Part shown: positions 11,469 to 19,612 of the stretch, in pieces
How positions within the stretch are numbered: position 1 is the stretch's first letter
Layout: the number at the start of each line of letters is the position of its first letter
NCBI GenBank assembly: GCA_963830565.1
Contig: CAWHMO010000002.1
Coordinates: forward strand, 62,001 to 126,000
Origin: DATFDN01 sp963830565
GTDB taxonomy: Bacteria; Pseudomonadota; Alphaproteobacteria; Acetobacterales; Acetobacteraceae
Length of the DNA: 64,000 nt
Direction of reading: 5' to 3'
The notes under the pieces: generated by a model
The model's input: the letters and a program-made list of their open reading frames with translations, nothing else
Database searches by the model: none
Told to the model about the DNA's origin: nothing
Translations under genes and position numbers: made by a program

Positions 11469-13093
11469 GCGCCCGAATCCGCCCTGCGGTCCTCTGCGTC
11501 AGGCCGCGGCTCAGTCCGCACACGCCGCCGTTCATCTTCGGCTTGATGAACGAATGGCTGGAGGCTCTGGGCCTGCATTGCGACATCACGGTCATCGAAG
11601 AGGATTTCGACTTCCAGCGTCTCTGCGACCAAGTGCGGCCGGATTTCGTCCTCTTCGAGGACCTCACTCCTTATCGACCGATACCGCTGCGGATCGCGAA
11701 CGGCCGCGCGCATCCTTCCGTGCCGCGCGTGGCCATCGCCTGGGGCGATCCGCACGACATCGACCGCCCCCTGCTCTGGCGCGTGTTCGACGAGTACGGG
11801 GTCGAGGCGCTGTTCGGCTACGGCCATGGCCATGCCCAGCACATGCCGGAACTCGCGCCGCATGTGTACTCCACGAATTTGTTCGTCGATGCCGCTGTCT
11901 TCCGCGACTACGGGTTGCCGAAGATCATCCCGATCAGCGCCTTCGGACGGCTGCAGCGGCCCGGCTTCTACGCCTGGCGAAACCGGACCGTGCTGGAACT
12001 GCAGCAGCACATCCCGACCTTCGTCTATAGCCATCCCGGCTACGCGTCCGAACCATCCCATGCGTTCAGCGCGGTTGGCGAGCCCTATGCGCGGCTGCTC
12101 AACCAGAGCCATTTCTCGCTCGCGGACACGACGCGGCTCCACTGGGTGGTTCGCAAGCACCTCGAGATTCCGGCGGCCGGCAGCGTACTGGTGTCGCCCG
12201 ACACCCCGCCGGTCGGGGACTACGGCTTCCTGGACATGGAGAACTGCATCCTGGGTAGCGGCGACGCGCTACGGGCGAAGATCGATGCGGTCTCACGCGA
12301 TCCAGCCCGCTACGAGCAAATCCGCGCCGCCGGCCATGCGTTGGTCCATGCCCGATTCACGCGCGAGACCTGGCGCACCATCCCCGACTGGTTCGAGTGT
12401 CGCCGCGCCTGCCCGTCGGGACAGGTCGTGCAGCAGGTCGGCCAGTTCGGGCCGTTCCATCTCGCCCCTGAGGGAGCACCGCGCCTCGTCGGCCGCACGA
12501 TCCCGGACAACGAGGTCACTTCCACCCTGCGCGCCGCCCGCGACGCTATCCTTTGCGGTGGTCCCCTGGAGGCGCCGGAGGCCGGATTGCGGGAGGCGAT
12601 CGGCTGGATCGGCCACCTGATGGAACCCTGGCTGCTGCTCGGCCTCATCGCCCTGCTGCGTGGGGCCCCGGATCAGGCGATGCAATGTTTCTCCCGTCCG
12701 GCTGCCCTTCAGGACGGTCGCCACCGATCCCATGGCCTGCCCGCCGAGCAACTCGTGACGTACGATCCGGTCGAGCTGGCCTGGATGATGATCGCGGCCT
12801 GGCTGCTCGAGGACGAGTCCCTCCTCAGGTCAATCCGGACTGCCTCCGGACAGGTGCGGCATGTGGCATTGCGACGGTCGGCGTGGCTGCTGGCCGCCTT
12901 GGACGGCACCAGCGCATTCCCTTCCCTTGCCGTCCAGCGCCGCCTGCCGGCGGATCGGCTTTCGGTGCATTGGCTGGGCCAGGAGGATTTCCCGGCATGG
13001 CTGGCGCTGGCGCGGCGCACACTGATCGCGAACGGTCGGAGCGACGCGGCATTCTCGCGCGTCGCGGACGCCGCGCTCGACACCGCGTCCTGA
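11465..13093 (+). CDS. CgeB-like glycosyltransferase
   Basis: About 542 residues, starting with an ATGA overlap on the aminotransferase. The first 370 residues resemble CgeB/YkvP-type GT-B glycosyltransferases: 'RPDFVLFEDLTPYRPIPLRI', 'FGYGHGHAQHMPELAPHVYS', then a C-terminal sugar-nucleotide half with 'GSVLVSPDTPPVGDYGF' and 'HARFTRETWRTIPDWFE'. The last 170 residues are Leu/Ala-rich and helical, with no family I recognise. The overlap with sugar-biosynthesis genes suggests that it transfers the amino sugar made by the first two enzymes, or adds to the same glycan. There is no signal peptide or membrane helix, so it should work in the cytoplasm. Confidence 0.65.
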   Translation: MSARIRPAVLCVRPRLSPHTPPFIFGLMNEWLEALGLHCDITVIEEDFDFQRLCDQVRPDFVLFEDLTPYRPIPLRIANGRAHPSVPRVAIAWGDPHDIDRPLLWRVFDEYGVEALFGYGHGHAQHMPELAPHVYSTNLFVDAAVFRDYGLPKIIPISAFGRLQRPGFYAWRNRTVLELQQHIPTFVYSHPGYASEPSHAFSAVGEPYARLLNQSHFSLADTTRLHWVVRKHLEIPAAGSVLVSPDTPPVGDYGFLDMENCILGSGDALRAKIDAVSRDPARYEQIRAAGHALVHARFTRETWRTIPDWFECRRACPSGQVVQQVGQFGPFHLAPEGAPRLVGRTIPDNEVTSTLRAARDAILCGGPLEAPEAGLREAIGWIGHLMEPWLLLGLIALLRGAPDQAMQCFSRPAALQDGRHRSHGLPAEQLVTYDPVELAWMMIAAWLLEDESLLRSIRTASGQVRHVALRRSAWLLAALDGTSAFPSLAVQRRLPADRLSVHWLGQEDFPAWLALARRTLIANGRSDAAFSRVADAALDTAS

Positions 13094-13096
13094 ACG

Positions 13097-13774
13097 ATGA
13101 ACCGCATCCATCCCAGCGTGATCATCGAGGGCGACGTCCGCCTCGGCTCCGGCAACGTCCTGCTGCCTTACAGCATCCTGCAGGGTCCGCTCGAGATCGG
13201 GGACAACAACGTGATCGGTCCCTACACGGTGATTGGCAGCCCCGGCCAGGATACGCGCGATCCTTACTACGACTGCTCGTCCAAGCGCATCGTCATCGGT
13301 TCGGGCAATATCATCCGCGAGCATGTCGCGGTGCAGAAGCCCTGCTACGAGGAACTCACCGTCATCGGCGACCACACCCATCTGATGCACGGCGCGCACA
13401 TTCCGCATGATGCCTGGATCGAGGATCATGCCGTGCTGACTCCAGGCGTGGCGATGGGCGGACTCGCAAGGGTGCTTGCGGGGGCTAATCTTGGCCTCGG
13501 CTGCACGATCCACCAACGCTCCGTGATCGGCCAGTACTCGCTTGTCGCCATGGGCGCGGCCGTCACCAAGAACATCCGCCCGTTCAGCCTCTATGTCCCG
13601 GACAAGCCGCTCCGGGTCAACGCTTATGCCGTCGCGAAATTCGGCTTCGGGACGCACGCGGACGAGATCCGCCGCTATGTGCAAGACAGGGTGCCGCCGG
13701 TCGCGCCCTCGATCGCGGCGATCGTGGCGCACTACGAACGGCTGCACCTTGCGTCCGAACGCCGGCAGTATTGA
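13097..13774 (+). CDS. Left-handed beta-helix acyltransferase, LpxA-like
   Basis: A 225-residue protein starting 3 bases after the glycosyltransferase. It opens 'IHPSVIIEGDVRLGSGN', a hexapeptide-repeat start as in LpxA (UDP-GlcNAc O-acyltransferase). It keeps the LpxA-type catalytic surroundings 'HLMHGAHIPHDAWI' near residue 95 and 'GCTIHQRSVIGQYSLVAMGA' near 135. It is shorter than LpxA (about 260) and has only a short helical tail. As last gene of the amino-sugar operon it may N-acylate the 3-amino sugar. LpxA enzymes that use UDP-GlcNAc3N exist alongside GnnA/GnnB, which is the closest known parallel. Whether it makes lipid A or a different glycan cannot be seen here. Confidence 0.8.
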   Translation: MNRIHPSVIIEGDVRLGSGNVLLPYSILQGPLEIGDNNVIGPYTVIGSPGQDTRDPYYDCSSKRIVIGSGNIIREHVAVQKPCYEELTVIGDHTHLMHGAHIPHDAWIEDHAVLTPGVAMGGLARVLAGANLGLGCTIHQRSVIGQYSLVAMGAAVTKNIRPFSLYVPDKPLRVNAYAVAKFGFGTHADEIRRYVQDRVPPVAPSIAAIVAHYERLHLASERRQY

Positions 13775-13780
13775 GGCGTA

Positions 13781-14746
13781 TCACCATTCCAGGTGACAGG
13801 CCGACACCTGCCCCGGCGACACCTCGCGCAACAGCGGCTCCTCGGTCAGGCAGCGGTCGAACACGAACGGGCAGCGTGTGTGGAAGCGGCAGCCCGAGGG
13901 CGGGTTGATCGGGCTGGGCACATCGCCGCGCAGGATGATGCGCTGACGCTTCGCGCGCGGATCGGGCACCGGCACCGCCGACAGCAGCGCCCGCGTGTAG
14001 GGATGATGCGGACGGGCGAACAGCGTGCGCCGGTCCGCCAGCTCCACGATCTTGCCGAGATACATCACCGCGATGCGATGCGTCAGGTGTTCGACGATCG
14101 CCAGGTCGTGGCTGATGAACAGCATCGACAGGCCAAGCTCGTCCTGCAGATCGGCGAGCAGGTTGACGATCTGCGCCTTCACCGACACGTCGAGCGCCGA
14201 GACCGCCTCGTCACAGACGATCAGGTCGGCGCCGGGTGCGAGCGCGCGGGCGATGCCGATGCGCTGGCGCTGGCCGCCGGAGAACTCGTGCGGGAAGCGG
14301 CCGGCGGCATCGCGCGGCAGGCGCACCTTGTCGAGCAGCACGGCCACCCTGTCGTCGAGCGCGCGCCCGCGCGCCAGGCCGAAATTGGTGATCGGCTCGG
14401 AGAGGATGTCGCGCACCTTGAGGCGCGGGTTCAGACTGCTGAACGGGTCCTGGAACACGACCTGCATCCGCCGGCGGAGCGGCCGCAGGCGGCGGGCCGG
14501 GAGATTGTCGATGCGCGCGCCGTCCAGCCGCACCTCGCCCGCCGTGGGCGCCAGCAGCCGCAGCACGGCGCGGCCGACGGTGGATTTGCCGCACCCGGAC
14601 TCGCCCACCAGCGACAGCGTCTCGCCGCGCGCGATGTCGAAGCTTACGCCATCGACCGCGTGGACGGTTCCGGCGCGCCGGCCGAGCAGGCCGGCATGGA
14701 CGGGGAAGTGCTTCTTGAGGTTTGAGACTTGCAGCAGGGGGGTCAC
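13781..14746 (-). CDS. Peptide-type ABC importer, ATP-binding subunit (DppF/OppF-like)
   Basis: A 321-residue ATPase of the oligopeptide/nickel importer group, on the cytoplasmic face of the membrane. Walker A 'GESGCGKST' is near residue 48, the signature 'FSGGQRQRIGIARAL' near 155 and Walker B 'LIVCDEAVSALDVS' near 178. The C-terminus has the family-specific Cys-containing region 'GCRFHTRCPFVFDRC' near 290. It is the last gene of a five-gene leftward operon (binding protein, two permeases, two ATPases), separated from the preceding ATPase gene by a 43 bp hairpin-forming spacer. It ends 7 bp from the convergent acyltransferase. Substrate unknown; peptides are the commonest for this layout. 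Confidence 0.93.
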   Translation of the reverse strand: MTPLLQVSNLKKHFPVHAGLLGRRAGTVHAVDGVSFDIARGETLSLVGESGCGKSTVGRAVLRLLAPTAGEVRLDGARIDNLPARRLRPLRRRMQVVFQDPFSSLNPRLKVRDILSEPITNFGLARGRALDDRVAVLLDKVRLPRDAAGRFPHEFSGGQRQRIGIARALAPGADLIVCDEAVSALDVSVKAQIVNLLADLQDELGLSMLFISHDLAIVEHLTHRIAVMYLGKIVELADRRTLFARPHHPYTRALLSAVPVPDPRAKRQRIILRGDVPSPINPPSGCRFHTRCPFVFDRCLTEEPLLREVSPGQVSACHLEW

Positions 14747-14749
14747 GGA

Positions 14750-14788
14750 CCCTCACCCGCCGCGAAGGCGCGGCGCGCCGGGTGAGGG
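14750..14788. repeat. Intercistronic palindrome CCCTCACCCG...CGGGTGAGGG
   Basis: Perfect 10 bp arms at 14750-14759 and 14779-14788 enclose a second GC-rich hairpin (CCGCG-AAGG-CGCGG). It fills the gap between the two ATPase genes of the importer. The arms match the outer parts of the repeat at 2304-2403, so it is probably another copy of the same dispersed element. In this position it could stabilise or process the operon mRNA. Confidence 0.7.
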
Positions 14789-14789
14789 C

Positions 14790-15783
14790 TCACGCCGCCA
14801 CCAGCACGCGCGCGTGATGGCAGGCCGCGGCGTGGCGGGGCAGGTGCTCCTCGATGGGCGGGCTGATCCGCCGGCATATATCCGTGGCGAGCGGGCAACG
14901 CCCGGCGAAGGCGCAGCCCACGATCGGCGCGCGCAGCGAGGGCACGAGGCCAGGGATCTCGGTCAGCCGCCCCCGTCCCTCGGTTCCGACCGACGAGCCG
15001 AGCTTCGGCACCGCGCCGAGCAGACCGCGCGTGTAGGGATGCAGAGGCTGGGCGAAGATCGCCTCGACCGCGCCCTCCTCCACCTTGCGGCCGGCGTACA
15101 TGACCACCACGCGCTGCGCCATCTCGGCGACCACGCCCAGGTCGTGCGTGATGAGCATGATCGCCGAGCCGAGCCGGGTCTTGAGGTCGCGCATCAGGTC
15201 GAGGATCTGCGCCTGGATGGTCACGTCCAGCGCCGTGGTCGGCTCGTCGGCGATCAGCAGCTTCGGGTTGCAGGCCAGCGCCATCGCGATCATCACGCGC
15301 TGGCGCATCCCGCCCGAGAGCTGGTGCGGATATTCGCGCACGCGGCGCTCCGGCACGGGAATGCCCACCAAGGTCAGCATCTCGATCGCCTTCCGCTCCG
15401 CAGCGTTCGGCGAGAGTCCCTGGTGCAGGCGCACCGTCTCGCCGATCTGCCGCCCGACCGTCAGGACCGGGTTCAGGCTGGTCATCGGCTCCTGGAAGAT
15501 CATCGAGATGTCGTTGCCGCGGATGCCGCGCATTTCCGCCTCGGGCAGTGTCAGCAGATCGCGACCCAGAAAGCGGACGTTGCCGGCGATGCGGCCCGGC
15601 GGCTCCGGGATCAGGCGCAGAATCGACATCGACGTGACGGACTTGCCGCAGCCGGACTCGCCCACGATCGCCACCGTCTCGCCCGGCTCGATGCTGAACG
15701 AGACACCGTCGACCGCGCGCACGACGCCGTCTTGCGTCGCGAAATGGGTGCGCAGATCGGTAGACTTCGAGGAGTGCGGTCAT
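14790..15783 (-). CDS. Peptide-type ABC importer, ATP-binding subunit (DppD/OppD-like), frameshift near the N-terminus
   Basis: The ATPase core is intact: Walker A 'GESGCGKSVTSM' , signature 'LSGGMRQRVMIAMAL', Walker B 'LLIADEPTTALDV', and the C-terminal 'GCAFAGRCPLATDIC' region. The natural start is the ATG at 15783, one base after the permease stop. From there 'MTALLEVY' is followed by one extra C near 15758, after which 'DLRTHFATQDGVVRAVDGVSF' continues in the frame of the core. Read with that correction the protein is 330 residues, the normal length. Without it, only a GTG at 15722 is available and the first 20 residues of the fold are lost. I take the shift to be a sequencing error. Confidence 0.88.
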
Positions 15784-15784
15784 C

Positions 15785-16669
15785 TCACAGCCGCTTCGCC
15801 AGGCGCGGGTCGAGCGCGTCGCGTAGCCCGTCGCCCAGCAGGTTCACCGCGAGCACGGTGACGGACAGGAACACCGCCGGGAAGAACACGATGAACGGCT
15901 TGATCTGCCAGAGCGCCCTCCCCTCCGCCATGATGTTCCCCCAGCTCGGCACCGTCGGCGGCGTGCCGGCGCCGATGAAGGACAGGATCGCCTCGGTGAT
16001 CATGGCCGAGGCGCAGATGAACGTCGCCTGCACCATCAGCGGCGCGAGCGTGTTGGGGATGATGTGGCGCCAGATGATGACGGGCAGGCGTGTGCCCGCC
16101 GCCAGCGCCGCCTCCACGTAGGGCTGCTCGCGCAGGCTGAGCACGATGCCGCGCACCAGGCGGGCGACGCGGGGGAACTCGGTGATCGCGATAGAGACGA
16201 TGACGTTCTGCACCGAGGCGCGGGTCAGCGCCATCAGCGCGATGGCGAGCAGGATCGGCGGGATCGACATCATGCCGTCCATTACCCGCATGATGATCCC
16301 GTCCAGCACCCGCACGAAGCCCGCGACGACGCCGACCAGCGTGCCGGCGGCCGAGGCCAGCAGCGCCACCGAGAAGCCGACGATAAGCGAGATCCGCGCG
16401 CCGTAGATGGTGCGGGCGTAGATGTCGCGCCCCAGCATGTCGGTGCCGAACCAGTGCGCCGCCGAGGGATCGCGGATGCGCTGGGATGGCGCGATCGCCG
16501 TCGGGTCGTACTGGGTCAGCACGGGGGCCGCCACGGCGATCAGCACCATCACCGCGACCAGCGCCCCACCGGCGGCGATCGTCGGATAGCGGCGGATGAA
16601 GCCGCCGACCCGCCCACGCCGGATGCGCGGGGGCAGGATCTCGGGCAGCGGCGCGGCGGTCGTGCTCAA
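15785..16669 (-). CDS. Peptide-type ABC importer, permease (DppC-like)
   Basis: Inner-membrane permease of 294 residues. A hydrophilic N-terminus precedes 'RRYPTIAAGGALVAVMVLI' (helix 1). The conserved 'HWFGTDMLGRDIYARTIYGA' block of DppC proteins is near residue 75, followed by five more helices and the cytoplasmic EAA loop 'YVEAALAAGTRLPVIIWRHI' near 205. The start appears to be TTG at 16669: it overlaps the stop of the upstream permease in the usual 4-base way, and there is no ATG or GTG nearby that would keep the N-terminus. TTG starts are uncommon and would lower translation, unless coupled to the upstream gene, which the overlap allows. Confidence 0.9.
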   Translation of the reverse strand: MSTTAAPLPEILPPRIRRGRVGGFIRRYPTIAAGGALVAVMVLIAVAAPVLTQYDPTAIAPSQRIRDPSAAHWFGTDMLGRDIYARTIYGARISLIVGFSVALLASAAGTLVGVVAGFVRVLDGIIMRVMDGMMSIPPILLAIALMALTRASVQNVIVSIAITEFPRVARLVRGIVLSLREQPYVEAALAAGTRLPVIIWRHIIPNTLAPLMVQATFICASAMITEAILSFIGAGTPPTVPSWGNIMAEGRALWQIKPFIVFFPAVFLSVTVLAVNLLGDGLRDALDPRLAKRL

Positions 16670-17607
16670 TAGCGGATCCTCGGGTCGAACACGGTGTAGA
16701 GCAGGTCCACGAGCAGGTTCACCAGGACGTAGGTGATGCTGAACAGCAGCACCACGCCCTGGATCACCGGGTAGTCGCGACGCAGGATCGCGTCCACGGT
16801 CAGCCGCCCGAGGCCGGGAATGGCGAACACCGTCTCGGTGACGACGGCGCCGCCGATCAGCAGCGCGACGCCGTTGCCGATCACCGTCACGATCGGCACT
16901 GCCGCGTTCTTGAGTGCATGCACGAACAGGATCTCGCGGCTGTCGAGGCCCTTGGCGCGCGCCGTGCGGACATAGTCCTGGCTCAGCACCTCCAGCATCG
17001 TCGCGCGGGTGATGCGGGCGATGAGCGCGATGTAGATCAGGCCGAGCGCCACCGAGGGCAGGATCAGCGTGCGCAGGAACGGCCAGAGACCCCGGCTGAT
17101 CGGCACGAAACCCTGCACCGGAAGCCAGCCCAGCTTGAGCGCGAAGACATAGGCGAGCAGGTAGCCGATGACGAACACCGGGACCGAGAAGCCCAGCACC
17201 GCCAGCACCATCACGGCGCGGTCGATCAGCGAGCCCTGCTTCCAGGCCGCGAGCACGCCGAGCGGCACGGCGACGAGCACGGCGATCAGCGTGGTCAGCA
17301 GCATCAGCGACAGCGTCGGCTCGATCCGCTGGCCGATCATCTGGCTGACTGGCAGGTTGGTAAAGATCGAGGCGCCGAGATCGCCATGCAGCACCTGCCA
17401 CAGCCAGTCGCCGAAGCGGACCACGAACGGCCGGTCCAGGCCGAGCGAGGCGCGGATGCGCAGGATGTCGGCCGGACTCGCCTGATCCCCGGCGATGATC
17501 GCCGCCGGGTCTCCCGGCGCCAGATAGAGCAGGCTGAACACGAAAAAGGCGACGAACAGCATCACCGGGATGGTGGCGGCGACGCGGCGGGTGACGTAGC
17601 CGAGCAT
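16666..17607 (-). CDS. Peptide-type ABC importer, permease (DppB-like)
   Basis: Inner-membrane permease of 313 residues starting 'MLGYVTRRVAATIPVMLFVA'. It has the DppB hallmarks: 'FLLYLAPGDPA'-like 'LLYLAPGDPAAIIAG' near residue 27, 'LGLDRPFVVRFGDWL' near 55, and the EAA-loop 'YVRTARAKGLDSREILFVHA' near 207 that contacts the ATPase. Six hydrophobic helices are visible. ATG 17607 is 16 bp after the binding-protein stop. It pairs with the DppC-like permease, whose start it overlaps by four bases. Confidence 0.92.
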   Translation of the reverse strand: MLGYVTRRVAATIPVMLFVAFFVFSLLYLAPGDPAAIIAGDQASPADILRIRASLGLDRPFVVRFGDWLWQVLHGDLGASIFTNLPVSQMIGQRIEPTLSLMLLTTLIAVLVAVPLGVLAAWKQGSLIDRAVMVLAVLGFSVPVFVIGYLLAYVFALKLGWLPVQGFVPISRGLWPFLRTLILPSVALGLIYIALIARITRATMLEVLSQDYVRTARAKGLDSREILFVHALKNAAVPIVTVIGNGVALLIGGAVVTETVFAIPGLGRLTVDAILRRDYPVIQGVVLLFSITYVLVNLLVDLLYTVFDPRIRY

Positions 17608-17623
17608 CAGTAGGGTCCGTCGC

Positions 17624-19222
17624 TCAAACCTTCTTCTCCACCCCCCAGACAACCGGGAACGGCGCCTTGACAACTCCGGACAATGCGCCGCGCCAGGCCT
17701 GGTAGCCCTTGAAGAACCCGGTGGGAACGAATGTGACGAAATCCATCGAGGCCTTGTTCAGCTCGCGCACCGCCGCCTTCTCGGCGTCGAGCGTCGGCGC
17801 GTCGAACCAGGCGTCGATCCTCGCCTGCACCGCATCGGATTTCGGCCAACCGAACCAGGCCTTGTCGCCGGTCGTGTAATAGGCCGGTTGCGCGCCGGGG
17901 TTCACGCAGTCGACGCCGGCGTGCCACGTATGGAAGATGTTCCAGCCGCCCTCCGCTGGCGGCTTCCTCTGCGCGCGACGGGCGCCGACCGTGCCCCAGT
18001 CGGTGGCCACGTAATCGACGTTGAGGCCGATCTTGTTCAGCATGTCGGCGGTGACGTCGCCCTGCGCCTTCACGATCGGCACGTCGGTGCCGATGATCAT
18101 GACCACCTTGGCCCCCTTGTGGCCGGACTCCTCGATCAGCTTGCGGGCGGCGGCGAGGTCGTGGCGCTTCAGGTTCTCGCCTCCGTACTCGGTGTAGAGT
18201 GCGGTGCCGGGGGTGAAAAAGCTGGCCGAGGCCTGCCAGAGAGCCGGGTCGTTGCCGGCCACCGCCTGCATGTATTCTGGCTGGTTGGTGGCGATCAGCG
18301 CGGCGAGGCGCACGCGCTGGTCGTCGAACGGCGGATAGAGGTGGTTCATCCGCAGATCGCCGATATTGCCGAGCGGATCGGCGATATCGACGCGCACATC
18401 CGCATTGCCGCGCAGCACCGGAACGATGTCGGCGTTCGCCGTCTCCCACCAATCGACCTCGTTGTTCTGCAACGCCGCGGCTGCGGTCGCGGCATCGGTG
18501 ATGATGCGCCACTCCACGCGATCGAAGTTCACCGCCTTGCCGCCAGCCAGCCAGTCGGTCTTCTCCTGGCGGGGCACGTAGCCGTCGAACCGCTCGAACA
18601 CCGCCTGCGCGCCGGGTACCCATTCGTCGCGGCGGAAGCGGAACGGGCCGGAGCCGACATACTCGCCGATCTGCTTGAACGGATCGGTCCTGGCGATCCG
18701 CTCCGGCATCATGAAGGCGCAGGGCGTTCCGACCTTGCCCAGAGCGTAGAGCAGCTTCGGGAAGGGCTGGTTCAGGCGGAGCCGGAAGCTTCGGTCATCG
18801 ACGGGCGCGATCTCGGCCATTCGGGCCTTGACCATCTGGCCCATGTTGTCGCGCACCATCCAGCGCTCCAGGCTGGCGGCGCAGTCGCGCGCCAGCACCG
18901 GCTGATTGTCGTGCCATTTCAGGCCGGGGCGCAGCCGGAAGGTCCAGGTCAGCCCGTCCGCGGAGACCTCGTGGCCCTCGCACATCTGCGGCCGGGGCGT
19001 GAGCGAGCTGTCCACGCCATAGAGCGTGTCCCAGAACAGCAGGCTGGCGTTGCGCACAACGTAGAGCGTGGTCCAGATCGGATCGAGATTGGCGAGGTTC
19101 GCTTGGGGGATGAACCGCAGCACCCGGTTCTCGGCCGCCCGCGCGACGTGCGGCGCGGCGAGCCCGGTCGAGGCCGCAAGCGCCGCGACGGCCGAGGAGC
19201 GAAGGAACTGGCGTCGTTGCAT
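17624..19222 (-). CDS. Periplasmic substrate-binding protein of the peptide-type importer (SBP_bac_5)
   Basis: A 532-residue family 5 extracellular solute-binding protein and first gene of the importer operon. The N-terminus 'MQRRQFLRSSAVAALAA' with Arg-Arg and a hydrophobic stretch ending 'HVARA' near residue 29 looks like a Tat signal peptide. The body has family blocks: 'WDTLYGVDSSLTPRPQM' near 64, 'WTFRLRPGLKWHDNQPV' near 91, 'YVGSGPFRFRRDEW' near 188, and 'WHAGVDCVNPGAQPAYYTTG' near 430. Family members carry peptides, nickel, opines or glutathione; the ligand cannot be read from sequence. No regulator is adjacent. Confidence 0.92.
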   Translation of the reverse strand: MQRRQFLRSSAVAALAASTGLAAPHVARAAENRVLRFIPQANLANLDPIWTTLYVVRNASLLFWDTLYGVDSSLTPRPQMCEGHEVSADGLTWTFRLRPGLKWHDNQPVLARDCAASLERWMVRDNMGQMVKARMAEIAPVDDRSFRLRLNQPFPKLLYALGKVGTPCAFMMPERIARTDPFKQIGEYVGSGPFRFRRDEWVPGAQAVFERFDGYVPRQEKTDWLAGGKAVNFDRVEWRIITDAATAAAALQNNEVDWWETANADIVPVLRGNADVRVDIADPLGNIGDLRMNHLYPPFDDQRVRLAALIATNQPEYMQAVAGNDPALWQASASFFTPGTALYTEYGGENLKRHDLAAARKLIEESGHKGAKVVMIIGTDVPIVKAQGDVTADMLNKIGLNVDYVATDWGTVGARRAQRKPPAEGGWNIFHTWHAGVDCVNPGAQPAYYTTGDKAWFGWPKSDAVQARIDAWFDAPTLDAEKAAVRELNKASMDFVTFVPTGFFKGYQAWRGALSGVVKAPFPVVWGVEKKV

Positions 19223-19608
19223 GAAGTCTAAGCCTTTTCGCTCTCCGGATTACACCGCTTTGATGATTTTATAGCGTGACGCCCTGACTTGCGCCAGCGC
19301 GGCCCGAAGCAGTCCCTCGGCGTGGAGGCCGCTTCATGGAAAATTGGGCGGCGGACCACTTGCGCGATATCTTCGAGCAACGGGCAAGCCGGCCGAACCG
19401 CGTCAGCGTTACCAGATCGTCGGGAGCCAGGTCTTTCAGCAGCAGCAGAAGTTCGCGCCAACCCGGCTCGCGCGTTCCGGCCCAGCCGAGCCGCCGACCC
19501 AGACATAGCGCCTGTGTCGCGCCGGCTTCGCTTTTGCTTTCTGCGATTTCTGGCTATTTTCTCGCCGTCCGCGCCGGTCTGGAGCGAAATGCAAAGGTGC
19601 TCTGCGAA
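19223..19608. other. Divergent intergenic region between importer and protease
   Basis: About 386 bp with no convincing protein gene apart from a possible seven-residue leader at its right end. On the minus strand TATAAAAT at 19266-19273 is a fair -10 box for the importer operon, 44 bp before its start, but no clear -35 element goes with it. On the plus strand an open frame reaches back from the protease start to 19336, but it is Arg/Ser-rich, lacks a ribosome site and looks like chance. Confidence 0.4.
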
Positions 19609-19612
19609 ATGA
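19589..19612 (+). CDS. Possible seven-codon leader peptide overlapping the protease start
   Basis: ATG at 19589 preceded by GGAG at 19581-19584 encodes MQRCSAK and stops with TGA at 19610-19612, overlapping the protease ATG at 19609 (AATGA). The protease ATG has no good ribosome site of its own, so translation of this short frame could deliver ribosomes to it. The four-base spacing between GGAG and ATG is short. This may simply be chance. Confidence 0.3.
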   Translation: MQRCSAK

